Shown here piece after piece: positions 1-8,824 of a DNA stretch of 64,000 bases (position 1 is the first letter of the stretch; every line of letters begins with the position of its first letter). The stretch is from contig NZ_RBAM01000006.1 of assembly GCF_003626645.1 (NCBI RefSeq), forward strand, positions 124,001 to 188,000, written 5' to 3'. The notes beneath the pieces are model-generated. The model ran no database searches and was not told the DNA's origin. It saw only the letters and a program-made list of their open reading frames with translations. A program made the translations under genes and the position numbers. Origin of the DNA: Streptomyces klenkii (lineage in GTDB: Bacteria > Actinomycetota > Actinomycetes > Streptomycetales > Streptomycetaceae).

Positions 1-1
1 C

Positions 2-556
2 GTGATCTGCTCCTCGGTCAACGACGTCGTCGTGCACGGCATCCCCGACGACTACGCGCTGCGCGACGGCGACCTGGTCAGCATCGACTGCGGTGCGCAG
101 CTCGACGGCTGGACGGGCGACGCCGCCATCAGCTTCACCGTCGGCACGCCGCGCCCGGCCGACACGGCCCTGATCGAGGCCACGCAGCGGGCGCTGGACG
201 CCGCCATCGCCGCGGCCGTGCCCGGCAACCGCATCGGGGACATCTCCCACGCCGTCGGCACCGTCGCCCGCTCCGGTCGCTACGGCATGCCCGCGGACTT
301 CGGCGGCCACGGCATCGGCCGGCAGATGCACGAGGACCCGCACGTGCCCAACCGGGGCCGCCCGCGCCGGGGCATGACGCTGCGGCACGGCCTGGTCCTC
401 GCGCTGGAGCCGATGCTCATGGCGGGCGGCAGCAACGGCTACCGCACGGACGCCGACGGGTGGACGATACGCACCGCCGACGGCAGCCGCGCCGCGCACA
501 TCGAGCACACGGTCGCCATCACGAAGGACGGCCCGCGGGTGCTGACGCTGCCGTAG
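2..556 (+). CDS. map: Methionine aminopeptidase type I (5' truncated by window edge)
   Basis: This enzyme removes the initiator methionine from nascent proteins in the cytoplasm. Only the C-terminal 184 residues are in the window. The five metal ligands of the pita-bread fold can be seen in order: the two Asp in the SIDCGAQLDGWTGDAA stretch, the His in GHGIGRQMHEDPH, the Glu in LALEPML and the Glu in IEHTVAI. The GTG at the left edge is an internal Val codon, because the text matches the middle of the family (ICSSVNDVVVHGIP). Roughly the first 70-80 residues are missing. The stop lies 12 bp from the end of the convergent MprF-like gene. The identification is secure; whether this is the housekeeping copy or a paralogue cannot be told. 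Confidence 0.93.
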   Translation: MICSSVNDVVVHGIPDDYALRDGDLVSIDCGAQLDGWTGDAAISFTVGTPRPADTALIEATQRALDAAIAAAVPGNRIGDISHAVGTVARSGRYGMPADFGGHGIGRQMHEDPHVPNRGRPRRGMTLRHGLVLALEPMLMAGGSNGYRTDADGWTIRTADGSRAAHIEHTVAITKDGPRVLTLP

Positions 557-568
557 TAGCGGCGCGGC

Positions 569-3091
569 TCAGGCCGAGAACTGCCGCATCAGCCGTACGC
601 CCTGGGCCGCCGTCATGTGCGGCAGGTACGCCTTGCCGATGGCGCGGGTGATGGCGGGCAGGGCGGCGGGGTCGGGGTAGGCCATGTACATGGGGTGGTA
701 CTGCGGCTGGAACTTCGCTTTAAAGTTCAGCAGCGACCGGAAGCCGTAGACCGGTTCGAGGACCTTGCCCCCGTAGTCGAGGATCCGCTGGAGCGCCGCC
801 GGGGGTTCCTCGGTGGCCTTGCGGGCCAGAGGAGCGCCCGAGAGGCTGAGGAAGCGGGCGCCCTCCTCCTGGAAGCCGAGCGCGGCCGAGGCGATGAGGA
901 ACTCCATCGAGCCGCGGAACCCGGCGGCGCGGCGGCGCATGAAGTCCAGCGTCCAGCCGGCGGGCCGGCCCGCTTCGTACACCGGCATCCAGCTGGTGAT
1001 GCCGTGCACGGTGCGGTCGCCGTCCACGGCGATGAGGCAGCGCACGGCCGGGTCGTCGAGCTCCTCCAGGCCGCCCAGGGTGAAGCCCATCTCCGGCAGG
1101 CCCTTGTCGGCGACCCACTCCTCGGAGATGGACCGGATCTGGTCGGTGAGGGCGACCGGGGCCTCGGGGTAGGACCACCACTCGGCGGTGATGCCCTCCT
1201 TCTTGGCCTTGTTGAGGGCGGTCCGCACGTCCTGCCACTTCTTTCCCGTGAAGGCGAGGCCGGGCAGGGGGACGACGGTGTCCTCGGCGACCTGCACCGA
1301 GCGCCAGCCGAGCGCCTCCGCCGCGGCGCGGGCCTCCTCCCCCACGCTGTAGAAGCAGGGCGTCCAGCCGCGCTCGTCGCAGTGGCGCGCGAAGCCGCCG
1401 ACGGCCGCCGCCCGCGCGTCCGGCGCGCCGAACGGCTCGCCGGTGGTCAGGGCCACGGTGGCGATCACGCGGTAGGCGACGGCGGAGCGCCCGGCCGCGT
1501 CGAACCAGTAGTAGTTGCCGTCCCAGGTCGTCAGGAACGACAGCGTGGAGCCGCCGTGCCCGGCGAGCAGCTCGCGGGCGCGCACGGCGGCGTCGGCGTC
1601 GGTGTGCAGGCGCGGGCGGCGGAAGGTGACGAGCAGCGCGATCAGGGTGACGAGCCAGAAGACGAGCCCGCAGTAGTGGAAGAGGGCCTGGGCCGTGCCG
1701 CCGACCGGGACCGGCCAGTCGGTGAAGGTGGCGAGCAGGGTGGGCGGCAGGAACTCCGAGGCGAGCCCCGAGAAGAGCACCGAGGGCGCCGCCGCGGGGT
1801 CGTACTGGTCGCGCACGGCGTAGCCGATGCCCACGTACGCGGCGCAGGCCAGGACGAGGGCGCCGCCGGTGACGGCCGCGAGGCCGCACGTCGCCGGGCG
1901 CGGCAGCCGCAGGCCGAAGCGGGCGCGGGTGACGATCAGGAGGGCCACGATGAGGACGGGCAGCAGCATCTGTTCCGCGAAGGCCTGGGCGTACGTCGAG
2001 CGGTCGGCGGGTTCGGCCCAGCCGGCGGGGTGGCTGAGGAAGTCGTGCAGCCACCAGGAGAACAGGGCGATCCAAGCGAGGTGGACCAGGATCGCCAGGC
2101 TCCAGGCGAGCCGGAGCCCGCGGCGCAGGCCTTCCGCGAGGACGAGCATCAGCGCGGGGACGAGGACGGCCATGACGGCGGCGGGCGAGTCGTAGAAGTT
2201 CCGCAGGGCGTGCACGAAGTGGCAGTCCCCGGCGGAGGCGGCGCAGGCTTCGGCGACCTCCTGTCCGGTGGGCTGGACGGAGACGTAGAGCTGGAAGGAG
2301 TTGAGGGGGCCGTAGGCGTCGCGGTAGAGGATCGCGACCATGGGGCCGATGGCGGCGGCGGCCACGACGAGGGCGACAAGGACGCGGGCCTCGGTGTGGG
2401 AGGAGTGCCGCAGCCGCAGCGGCCCGGCCCGGCGGTACAGGAGCGCGCCCAGGAGGAGGCCGGTGACGGCGCCTCCGAAGCGCAGGACGCCCTGGAGGTG
2501 GCCGACGTAGAGGGCCATGACGAGGGCGAAGGCGACGATGCCGAGGCGGGTGCGGCGCCGCCACAGGGCGGTGAGCCGGTAGCTGAGGACGCCGCCGACG
2601 GCGAGGGCGCCGACGGTCGGGGAGACGGCGACGTAGCCGGCGAGCTCCTCCAGCCACCACTCCCCCGCGACATTGCCGAGCTGGACGATGCCGGTGCCCA
2701 GGAGTGTGCCGAGGATCTGGCCGCCGATGAGGACGGCTGCGGTGCGGGCGACGCCGAGGCGGCGCTCGGAGGGGGTGACGAGCAGCAGGATGATGGCGGT
2801 GGCGCCGAGGTAGCCGCCGAGTCCGGGGCACCACAGCAGGGAGCTGACGGGGGTCCACCAGCGGCCTTCGGCGAGGGCGGGGACGCCGACGCCGACGTGG
2901 TCCATGCGGTGCCGGCTCGGGCCGCTGCCGAGGCTGCCGGTGACGGCGCCGACGATCCACAGCACCGCGAGGAAGCCGAGGGTGAAGGGGGCGTGCCGGA
3001 CGGGGGCGAGCAGCCGGTCGAGGGTGACGCGCCAGGGGTGGGTGCTGTCGCCGGGGGTGGGCGCGGGCGGCGGGGCGGCGGTTTCGCTCAT
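569..3091 (-). CDS. MprF-like membrane protein with DUF2156 (aminoacyl-phosphatidylglycerol synthase-type) domain
   Basis: The protein has 840 residues. The N-terminal half is hydrophobic, with a rhomboid-like block of segments near residues 30-230 and more segments to about residue 480. The C-terminal third is a soluble DUF2156 domain of the kind that transfers lysine or another amino acid from tRNA to phosphatidylglycerol in MprF/LysX proteins; its text includes FLTTWDGNYYWFDAAGRSAVAY and GSMEFLIASAALGFQEEGA. By family knowledge it would alter membrane charge and peptide resistance, but the donor amino acid cannot be read from sequence. The ATG is preceded by an AGGG-type ribosome site. It follows the esterase gene by 28 bp on the same strand, so the two are probably co-transcribed. 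Confidence 0.8.
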   Translation of the reverse strand: MSETAAPPPAPTPGDSTHPWRVTLDRLLAPVRHAPFTLGFLAVLWIVGAVTGSLGSGPSRHRMDHVGVGVPALAEGRWWTPVSSLLWCPGLGGYLGATAIILLLVTPSERRLGVARTAAVLIGGQILGTLLGTGIVQLGNVAGEWWLEELAGYVAVSPTVGALAVGGVLSYRLTALWRRRTRLGIVAFALVMALYVGHLQGVLRFGGAVTGLLLGALLYRRAGPLRLRHSSHTEARVLVALVVAAAAIGPMVAILYRDAYGPLNSFQLYVSVQPTGQEVAEACAASAGDCHFVHALRNFYDSPAAVMAVLVPALMLVLAEGLRRGLRLAWSLAILVHLAWIALFSWWLHDFLSHPAGWAEPADRSTYAQAFAEQMLLPVLIVALLIVTRARFGLRLPRPATCGLAAVTGGALVLACAAYVGIGYAVRDQYDPAAAPSVLFSGLASEFLPPTLLATFTDWPVPVGGTAQALFHYCGLVFWLVTLIALLVTFRRPRLHTDADAAVRARELLAGHGGSTLSFLTTWDGNYYWFDAAGRSAVAYRVIATVALTTGEPFGAPDARAAAVGGFARHCDERGWTPCFYSVGEEARAAAEALGWRSVQVAEDTVVPLPGLAFTGKKWQDVRTALNKAKKEGITAEWWSYPEAPVALTDQIRSISEEWVADKGLPEMGFTLGGLEELDDPAVRCLIAVDGDRTVHGITSWMPVYEAGRPAGWTLDFMRRRAAGFRGSMEFLIASAALGFQEEGARFLSLSGAPLARKATEEPPAALQRILDYGGKVLEPVYGFRSLLNFKAKFQPQYHPMYMAYPDPAALPAITRAIGKAYLPHMTAAQGVRLMRQFSA

Positions 3092-3119
3092 CGCATCGGC
3101 CCTGCCTCACGGGAGTCGC

Positions 3120-4436
3120 TCATCGGGTCAGTCCCGTCTCGCGGGAGATCCAGGGCAGCTGGCGCTCCAGGCCGGGGCGCCAGACCTGCCAGCTGTGGCC
3201 GCCGGGGAGCAGGACCCACTCGGCCCGCATGCCGGCTCTCACGGCCGCTTCGTAGACCTTGCGCTGCTGGGGCCGGTAGGTGCTGTCGCTGCTGCCGGCG
3301 ACGAAGGCGGCCTTGGTGTCCGGGAAGCGCTGCCGTGCCATCACGTCGAGGGGGTTGACGGCGGTGAAGGCCGCGGTGTCGCCGCCGAAGGCCGCGTCGA
3401 CGGTCTTCTGCCGGCTGCCGAGGGTGGGTGCTTCCTGACCGGAGATGTCGTTGACGACGCCGTAGACCCCCGGGGCGTTGACGCCGAGCTGGAGGGAGCA
3501 GGTGCCGCCGAAGGAGATGCCGGAGATGACCCAGGAGGTGCGGGCGGTGGCGACCTGGAGGTGGGAGCGGATCCAGTCGGGGACGTCGGTGGCGAGGTAG
3601 GTCTGGACGTTGCCGAGCCGGGAGTCGAGGCAGAGGGTGTTGGCGAACTGGGAGCCGAGGGGGTCCACGACGACCACCACGGGCGCGAGGCCGCGGTGCC
3701 CGGCCGCGAAGGCGTTCATCATGTCGACGAGCCGCCCGGAGTTGATCCAGTCGGCGGGCGAGCCCGGCTGGCCGGCCATGAGGACGAGGACCGGCAGGAG
3801 GGGGCGCGGCGTGGCGCGGTAGGCGGGCGGCAGGTAGACGTAGGCGCTGCGGGCGTGGAAGCCGGATCTGACGCCGGGGACGGACGACTTGGAGAGGGTT
3901 CCCTGCTCGGCCATGCCGGCGGGCGGGCGCCAGACGTCGGCGACGGTCTTGCCGGCGGGGACGCGCAGGGTGGGTTCGGTGCGTCCGGTGGCCTCGGTGA
4001 TGCTCGTGGTCTTGGTGAGCCAGGAGTTGAGGGCACTACGGGCGGTGGGGTACTGGTCGAAGTGCCGGTTGATCTCGGAGGCGCCGAGGAGGACGACGAG
4101 GAGCCCGGCGAGGACGGCGGCGGCCCAGTGCCGCGGACGCAGCAGCGGGATGCGGAAGGCGGCGAGGCACACGCCGAGGACGGCGATCCCGGCCCAGATC
4201 ACCACGCCGGTGGGCAGGGGGTCGGGGAAGGGCTGCCACCAGTCGTCGACGGCGGTGCGCAGGAGCCAGGTCGCGGCGGCGGCGAGCAGGACGGCCGCCG
4301 GGGCGAGGCGGGTCCACCAGGTGCGGCGGCGGGAGAAGAGGAGCGCCGCGAGGGCGCACAGCCCCACGGCCAGGAGGGCGACCGGAATCCATCCGCTCAC
4401 CAGGGACCAGTCCAGCGGGCCTGCGCAGATCTGCAT
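3120..4436 (-). CDS. Membrane-anchored alpha/beta-hydrolase esterase (antigen-85/putative esterase type)
   Basis: This 438-residue protein has about four hydrophobic segments in its first 130 residues and an esterase domain after residue 165. The nucleophile elbow reads SGISFGG (Ser near residue 308). A likely acid lies in AGSSDSTYR and the catalytic His in LPGGHSWQVW. This arrangement is typical of actinobacterial mycolyl-esterase-like proteins facing the outside of the membrane; the substrate is unknown. I chose the ATG at 4436 because GGGAGG sits 8 bases upstream, although the frame stays open for 11 more codons to an ATG at 4469. The MprF-like gene follows 28 bp downstream, which suggests a joint envelope role. 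Confidence 0.78.
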   Translation of the reverse strand: MQICAGPLDWSLVSGWIPVALLAVGLCALAALLFSRRRTWWTRLAPAAVLLAAAATWLLRTAVDDWWQPFPDPLPTGVVIWAGIAVLGVCLAAFRIPLLRPRHWAAAVLAGLLVVLLGASEINRHFDQYPTARSALNSWLTKTTSITEATGRTEPTLRVPAGKTVADVWRPPAGMAEQGTLSKSSVPGVRSGFHARSAYVYLPPAYRATPRPLLPVLVLMAGQPGSPADWINSGRLVDMMNAFAAGHRGLAPVVVVVDPLGSQFANTLCLDSRLGNVQTYLATDVPDWIRSHLQVATARTSWVISGISFGGTCSLQLGVNAPGVYGVVNDISGQEAPTLGSRQKTVDAAFGGDTAAFTAVNPLDVMARQRFPDTKAAFVAGSSDSTYRPQQRKVYEAAVRAGMRAEWVLLPGGHSWQVWRPGLERQLPWISRETGLTR

Positions 4437-5053
4437 CCATCGCACCTCCCTGAAAATGCTACATATCACCGCAAATGCAGCAACTCAGGCAGGCGTACCG
4501 CGGCCCATGCCGGCGGCCCGGCCGGCGGGAGATTCCCGGACGGCAGCGGCGGCCGGTTCCCTTACGCGGAATTCCCGGAGCCGGTGTTCCGCCCGGCGCA
4601 CGGAGTGGCCAAAGGCGCATTCACCTCCTCCGGCGCGCTCCTTCGCGCACGCGCGCGGCCGTAATGCCGCAGCCCGGGAAGGGCGCCGGGCGGCAGAGGA
4701 AAAAGCGGGCCACAGATCGTCTTGGGCGCCGGGCCCGTAAACCGCTCACTTCGTAACGGCCGGTGAGACCATGGCAATTGATCCATGCCATGCACATGCG
4801 CATCCGAAAATGCCTCCGGCAGCGGCGTTTTCCGCATACTCCCAGGTGGCGGCAGAGGCCTGCACTCCCCTAGCGGCCCCCAACTCCGTTCTCGAACAGG
4901 AATCCATACCGTTCGTGCGCTAATACCAGCGGCCCGGATCAAGTAATACGCTCCGAAAAAAGTGGCCGGAACAAATATCCCCCGAATCAGCCGGGCCATG
5001 ATTCGCTGGCCGCGTATGCACGCATACTGCCGGACCACGGCGAGGAGAGACTG
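4437..5053. other. 617-bp intergenic region upstream of the RiPP-like cluster
   Basis: No convincing gene is present. The right half (about 4,750-5,050) is clearly poorer in GC than its surroundings, as expected for a divergent promoter region serving the esterase (minus) and the precursor peptide (plus). Two TAATAC hexamers (4921-4926 and 4944-4949) and a CATACT near 5,023 look like possible -10 elements for the plus-strand cluster, but none has a convincing -35, so no start site is called. Confidence 0.5.
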
Positions 5054-5221
5054 ATGGCCGAAGTCAAGAAAATGATCACTCCGACGCCCACGGCGTCGTC
5101 GCGCCCTTGCGGGTTCGTCTCGCCCGACAAGGGCAACGCCCCGACGATCACGCCGGTACCGAAGGCGGAGTCGGTCCGCACGGACGTCGCCGAGACGAAG
5201 GAACCGGTCACCCCTGTCTGA
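5054..5221 (+). CDS. Putative RiPP precursor peptide (55 aa)
   Basis: This short ORF is not a recognised family. ATG 5054 is preceded by GAGGAGA at good spacing, and TGA is at 5219-5221. It begins MAEVKKMITPTPTASS, has one cysteine in RPCGFVSPDKGN near the middle, and ends AETKEPVTPV. Thr-Pro motifs recur three times (ITPTPT, TITPVPK, PVTPV). There is no signal peptide or transmembrane segment. A small, hydrophilic peptide gene 132 bp upstream of a radical SAM/SPASM gene is the usual arrangement for a ribosomally made, post-translationally modified peptide. Which part is leader and which is core is not clear; the conspicuous CGF segment is my guess for the modified region. The function is inferred from position. 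Confidence 0.62.
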   Translation: MAEVKKMITPTPTASSRPCGFVSPDKGNAPTITPVPKAESVRTDVAETKEPVTPV

Positions 5222-5353
5222 CCGTCCCGGCGCACCGGTTCCGACGGGCCCGCCGCGATGCACGCCCGCGGCGGGCCCGTTCCACGGGCGCGCGCCCCCG
5301 GCCGGCGTCCCGGCCCCGTTCGTTCCGCACCGCTTCCAGGAGGAAGTCCACCG

Positions 5354-6913
5354 ATGTCGGCTCCGGTTTACCAGTCCTCCCGCTACGTCCGTACGATGCG
5401 CACCGCCCGGGACCGCGACTTCGCGCGGTTCGGCGGCCGCCTCGACGCCTTCGACGGCACCGAGCGCACGGTGGCCTTCCACTCCCTCTTCGGCAACGCC
5501 CGCCTGGTGGACCGCGACACGGTCGAGCTGCTGCGCGAGGCCGCCGCCGGCATCCCCCTGGACGCGCTGCGCGCCCGCGCGGGCAGCGAGACCGTGGACA
5601 GCCTCATCGAGGCCAAGTACCTGGTGGAGGCCGGCCACGACGAGGCGGCGCAGATCGACGAACTCCTCGCCGCCCGCGGCGAGGCGCTCAGCAGCGGCGT
5701 CTTCCACTCCTCCATCCAGCTCGTGCTGACCAACGCCTGCAACTTCTCCTGTCAGGGCTGTTTCGCGTACAACTTCGACGGCGGCGTCGAGGAGCGCAAC
5801 ACCTCGGGCGAGTCCGTCAAGCCCGGCCCGGTCCTCGTCCAGCTGCGCACCGCGCGCGGCGACAGCGGGCCCACGCTCGCCCGCGGCGACTGGAACGAGG
5901 GCACCGACGGCGCCCGCAACCCCTCGATGCACATGTCCCCGCAGGTCGCGGAGAAGACGCTGCGCGAGGCGGTGGCGCTGCGCAAGGCCAACGGCGGCGG
6001 CGAGCTCACGGTGTCGTTCTTCGGCGGCGAGCCGACGCTCGCACGCAACACGATCCTGCACATCCTGCACACCTTCGGGCACTTCTACGACGGCGTGACG
6101 CTGTCGTACGACATGACGAGCAACGGCTCGCGCATCGACGCCGAGCTGCTGAAGGCGCTCGCCGACTACCGCGTCTCCACCACCGTCTCGATCGACTACC
6201 TCGTCCCCGAGACCGGGGAGTTCCGCGGCGGACAGCAGCAGCGCACGCCGTGGCCGGTGGTGCGCAAGGCCATCCTCGACATGAAGGCCGCGGGCGTGCC
6301 CGTCGCCATCACCACCGTCCTGTCGCAGTACACCTGGGACAAGTGGGGCACCCCGCTGATCGACTTCGTCGCCGAGGCCGGCCTGGACTCCCTGGACGTG
6401 ATCGTCTCCTTCCAGGCGCGCGAGTTCTTCGAGCAGCACAGCCCGCACGACGTGGCGCAGAAGCTGCTGTCCGCCGTCGACTACGGGCGCGAGCGCGGCG
6501 TGCAGCTCAGCGGCTACTGGTACCAGACGTTCCAGATGATCGCCGACGAGGCGAAGTGGGCGGCCCAGGCGGACTACAAGACGTGCCCGGCCGTGGGCCG
6601 GCAGCTGTCCATCGAGCCCAACGGCAGCGTGTTCGCCTGCAAGGCGACGGCGCGCAAGCTCGGCACCATCGACGACTGGCGGGGCGTGTTCAACTCGGCG
6701 GCCTACCGCGACTACGGCATGCGGGCCTACACCAACGGCCCCGGCTGCCAGGGCTGCGAGCTCCAGGGCACCTGCTCGGGCGGGTCCGCGGGCGCGCTGG
6801 AGGAGGAGAACGGGTCGATCCAGGTGATGTCGCCGGGCTACTGCGCGTACATGCGCGAGGTCGTGCAAGGGCTGCTGGAGCGTCACCACGCCCAGGTCTG
6901 CGCGGGCGTCTGA
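5354..6913 (+). CDS. Radical SAM/SPASM peptide-modifying enzyme
   Basis: The 519-residue protein has a CX3CX2C cluster motif at C129, C133 and C136 (ACNFSCQGCF), a GGEP motif near residue 224 and a C-terminal SPASM region with C411, C429, C465, C468, C474 and C497 for auxiliary iron-sulfur clusters. Residues 40-100 (FHSLFGNARLVDRDTVELL onward) look like a PqqD-type winged-helix domain that could bind a leader peptide. ATG 5354 is chosen because AGGAGGAAG lies just upstream; the frame is open to 5258 but lacks such a site. About 88 residues separate the last cluster cysteine from GGE, so there is an insertion compared with usual spacing. It most likely modifies the 55-residue peptide encoded just before it. 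Confidence 0.88.
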   Translation: MSAPVYQSSRYVRTMRTARDRDFARFGGRLDAFDGTERTVAFHSLFGNARLVDRDTVELLREAAAGIPLDALRARAGSETVDSLIEAKYLVEAGHDEAAQIDELLAARGEALSSGVFHSSIQLVLTNACNFSCQGCFAYNFDGGVEERNTSGESVKPGPVLVQLRTARGDSGPTLARGDWNEGTDGARNPSMHMSPQVAEKTLREAVALRKANGGGELTVSFFGGEPTLARNTILHILHTFGHFYDGVTLSYDMTSNGSRIDAELLKALADYRVSTTVSIDYLVPETGEFRGGQQQRTPWPVVRKAILDMKAAGVPVAITTVLSQYTWDKWGTPLIDFVAEAGLDSLDVIVSFQAREFFEQHSPHDVAQKLLSAVDYGRERGVQLSGYWYQTFQMIADEAKWAAQADYKTCPAVGRQLSIEPNGSVFACKATARKLGTIDDWRGVFNSAAYRDYGMRAYTNGPGCQGCELQGTCSGGSAGALEEENGSIQVMSPGYCAYMREVVQGLLERHHAQVCAGV

Positions 6914-6926
6914 AGGGGCCCGTCAG

Positions 6927-8759
6927 ATGCCGACGATCGGTCTGAACTTCGGGCACGACGGGGGCGCGGCCCTGGCCCAGCCCCCGGGGGTACACGTCAT
7001 CGAGGGCGAGCGCCAGGTGGGGCTGCGCCACGTGTGCGGCGGCAACGCGGGCTTCGCGGCGTCGGTCGGCGACTGGGTGAACCGGCTGCATACGCTGGCG
7101 AGCGGGCCGGTCACCGCGATCGCCGTCGCCGACTGGTACACCCCGGCGTGCCGGACCCTGCCGGGCGGGCTCGTGGAGCTCGTCTCCGAGGACATCACGT
7201 GGAGCCGCCCGGGCGACGCTCTGGCCACGTCCGTCCTGCGCCCGGTCAAGTCCGTGGACTGGCCGCTCGCCGACGGCCCGGCCGGCCCCCTGCCCGTGAT
7301 CGCCGTGCGCCACCACTACGCGCACGCCGCCCTGGCCTACTACACCTCCGGGGCGGAGAAGGCGCTCGTCCTCGCCCTGGACGGGACGGGCAACTACGCC
7401 GAGTGCGGCATGGTGTGCCTGGGCGACGGCGCGTCGCTGACGCCCGTCCTGTCGTTCAGCAACCGCACGGGGCCGCGCTTCGGGCTGGTCTACGAGGCGC
7501 TGGCCCGCCGGGTGCACGGCGGGCAGTTCGACACGGGCAAGCTGCTGGGCCTGGCCGCCACCGGCACCGTCGACGCCGGCCTCCTGCCCGTCCTGCGCAC
7601 GATGCTCGCCGGGGAGCGCGCCCGGCGCGCCGCGCCCGACCTGCTCGCCCCCCTCGGCGGCGAGGCGCCCGCCGGCAGCGCCCTGCGCTACGAGGACACC
7701 TGGTACCCGTACGACGAGGACGCGGGCGGCTATCTGGACGGCCTGCTGGCCGACGCCACCGACGACGACGTGGTGCACTCCTACGGCGGGGTGTTCCCCG
7801 ACGAGATCCGCACGCCGCGCGGGCACCGGTTCCTCGTCGGGCACAGCCCCGGCGACCCGGTCTGCCGGAACCTGGCCGCGACGCTCCAGGCGGCCGTGGA
7901 GGAGGACCTCACCCACCTCGTCGCCGGGCTGCACGCCCGCTGGCCCGGTCACCCCGTGCTCTGCTACGCCGGGGGCTGCGCGCTGAACATCACAGCGAAC
8001 ACCCGGATCGCGGAGAGCGGGCTGTTCTCCCGGGTGCACATCCCCACGTGCTGCGACGACTCCGGGATCGCGCTGGGCGCGGCGCTGGCCGTGGCCGCCC
8101 CGGAGGACCGGCCGGCGGCGGGCAGGCACCCGGGCGCGGAGCTGGCCTACGGCGGTCCGCCGCTCACCGCGCGCGGCCCGGTCAGCACCGGGCACACCCG
8201 GACGACCCTCGCGAGCGACGCCGCCCTGGCCGAGCACGTGGCCGGCATGCTCGCCGGGCGCAAGTGCGTGGCCTGGCTGGGCGGCCGGATGGAGACCGGG
8301 CCGCGCGCCCTGGGGCACCGGTCGCTGCTCGTCTCGCCGCACTGGGCCGGCGCCCGGCGCCACGTCTCGCAGACCATCAAACGGCGCGAGTGGTTCCGGC
8401 CGGTGGCGCCGCTGTGCCCGGCGGAACTGGCCGGCACGTACTTCGCCGGCCCCCTCGACCACACCGACACCATGCTGTTCGCGGTGCGCGTCCGCGAGGA
8501 GCACGCGGAGCGGCTCGCCGAGGTGCGGCACATCGACGGCACGGCGCGGTTGCAGACCCTGCACGCCGACCGGCATCCGCTGCTGCACCGCGTGTGCCAC
8601 GCGCTGGCCCGCCGCACGGGGCTGCCGATCCTCATCAACACCAGCGCCAACGGCGGCGGCCGGCCCATCCTCAACGACCTCGCGGAGGCTTTGGAGCTGC
8701 TGGACGCGACGGCCCTGGACGCGGTCGTCCTGGCCGACGAGCGGACCGTCATCACCTGA
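6927..8759 (+). CDS. NodU/CmcH-family O-carbamoyltransferase, copy 1
   Basis: The 610-residue length is usual for the family, which moves a carbamoyl group from carbamoyl phosphate to a hydroxyl through carbamoyl-AMP. The N-terminal Kae1-like part has FGHDGGAAL, an HHYAHAALAYY metal/active-site stretch and LDGTGNYAE. The C-terminal YrdC-like part has CYAGGCALNITANTRI, CCDDSGIALGAAL and GRMETGPRALGHRS, all well conserved. The start is divergent (GLNFGHDGG rather than GLSAFYHDSAA as in copy 2). ATG 6927 lies 13 bases after the radical SAM stop, so the pair is probably translationally linked. The acceptor is unknown; a hydroxyl on the modified peptide made by the neighbouring oxygenase is the simplest guess. 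Confidence 0.88.
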   Translation: MPTIGLNFGHDGGAALAQPPGVHVIEGERQVGLRHVCGGNAGFAASVGDWVNRLHTLASGPVTAIAVADWYTPACRTLPGGLVELVSEDITWSRPGDALATSVLRPVKSVDWPLADGPAGPLPVIAVRHHYAHAALAYYTSGAEKALVLALDGTGNYAECGMVCLGDGASLTPVLSFSNRTGPRFGLVYEALARRVHGGQFDTGKLLGLAATGTVDAGLLPVLRTMLAGERARRAAPDLLAPLGGEAPAGSALRYEDTWYPYDEDAGGYLDGLLADATDDDVVHSYGGVFPDEIRTPRGHRFLVGHSPGDPVCRNLAATLQAAVEEDLTHLVAGLHARWPGHPVLCYAGGCALNITANTRIAESGLFSRVHIPTCCDDSGIALGAALAVAAPEDRPAAGRHPGAELAYGGPPLTARGPVSTGHTRTTLASDAALAEHVAGMLAGRKCVAWLGGRMETGPRALGHRSLLVSPHWAGARRHVSQTIKRREWFRPVAPLCPAELAGTYFAGPLDHTDTMLFAVRVREEHAERLAEVRHIDGTARLQTLHADRHPLLHRVCHALARRTGLPILINTSANGGGRPILNDLAEALELLDATALDAVVLADERTVIT

Positions 8760-8824
8760 CCGGGAGCACACCCTCACCACCTGAACCCGAACGTGAACCT
8801 GACCAGGAGCAAGGAGCACCGACC

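Noticed and set aside
617..3358. A 913-codon open frame on the plus strand opposite the MprF-like gene
   Set aside because: Its text is rich in Gly, Glu, Arg and Asp with no domain, as expected for the antisense frame of a high-GC gene; the minus-strand protein has clear domains.
4459..4620. A minus-strand ORF of about 53 codons with AGGAGG next to its ATG and a Cys-rich end (YACLSCCICGDM), looking at first like a second RiPP precursor
   Set aside because: The ribosome site is only 3 bases from the ATG, codon third positions are not GC-rich as in true genes here, and the text is mostly Arg, Gly and Pro.
4562..6889. A 775-codon minus-strand frame across the radical SAM gene
   Set aside because: It is the antisense of the radical SAM gene and runs through the intergenic region without any family similarity.
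5054..6913. Calling the peptide and radical SAM pair a sactipeptide system
   Set aside because: There is one Cys only and no similarity to known sactipeptide precursors; the linkage chemistry cannot be assigned.
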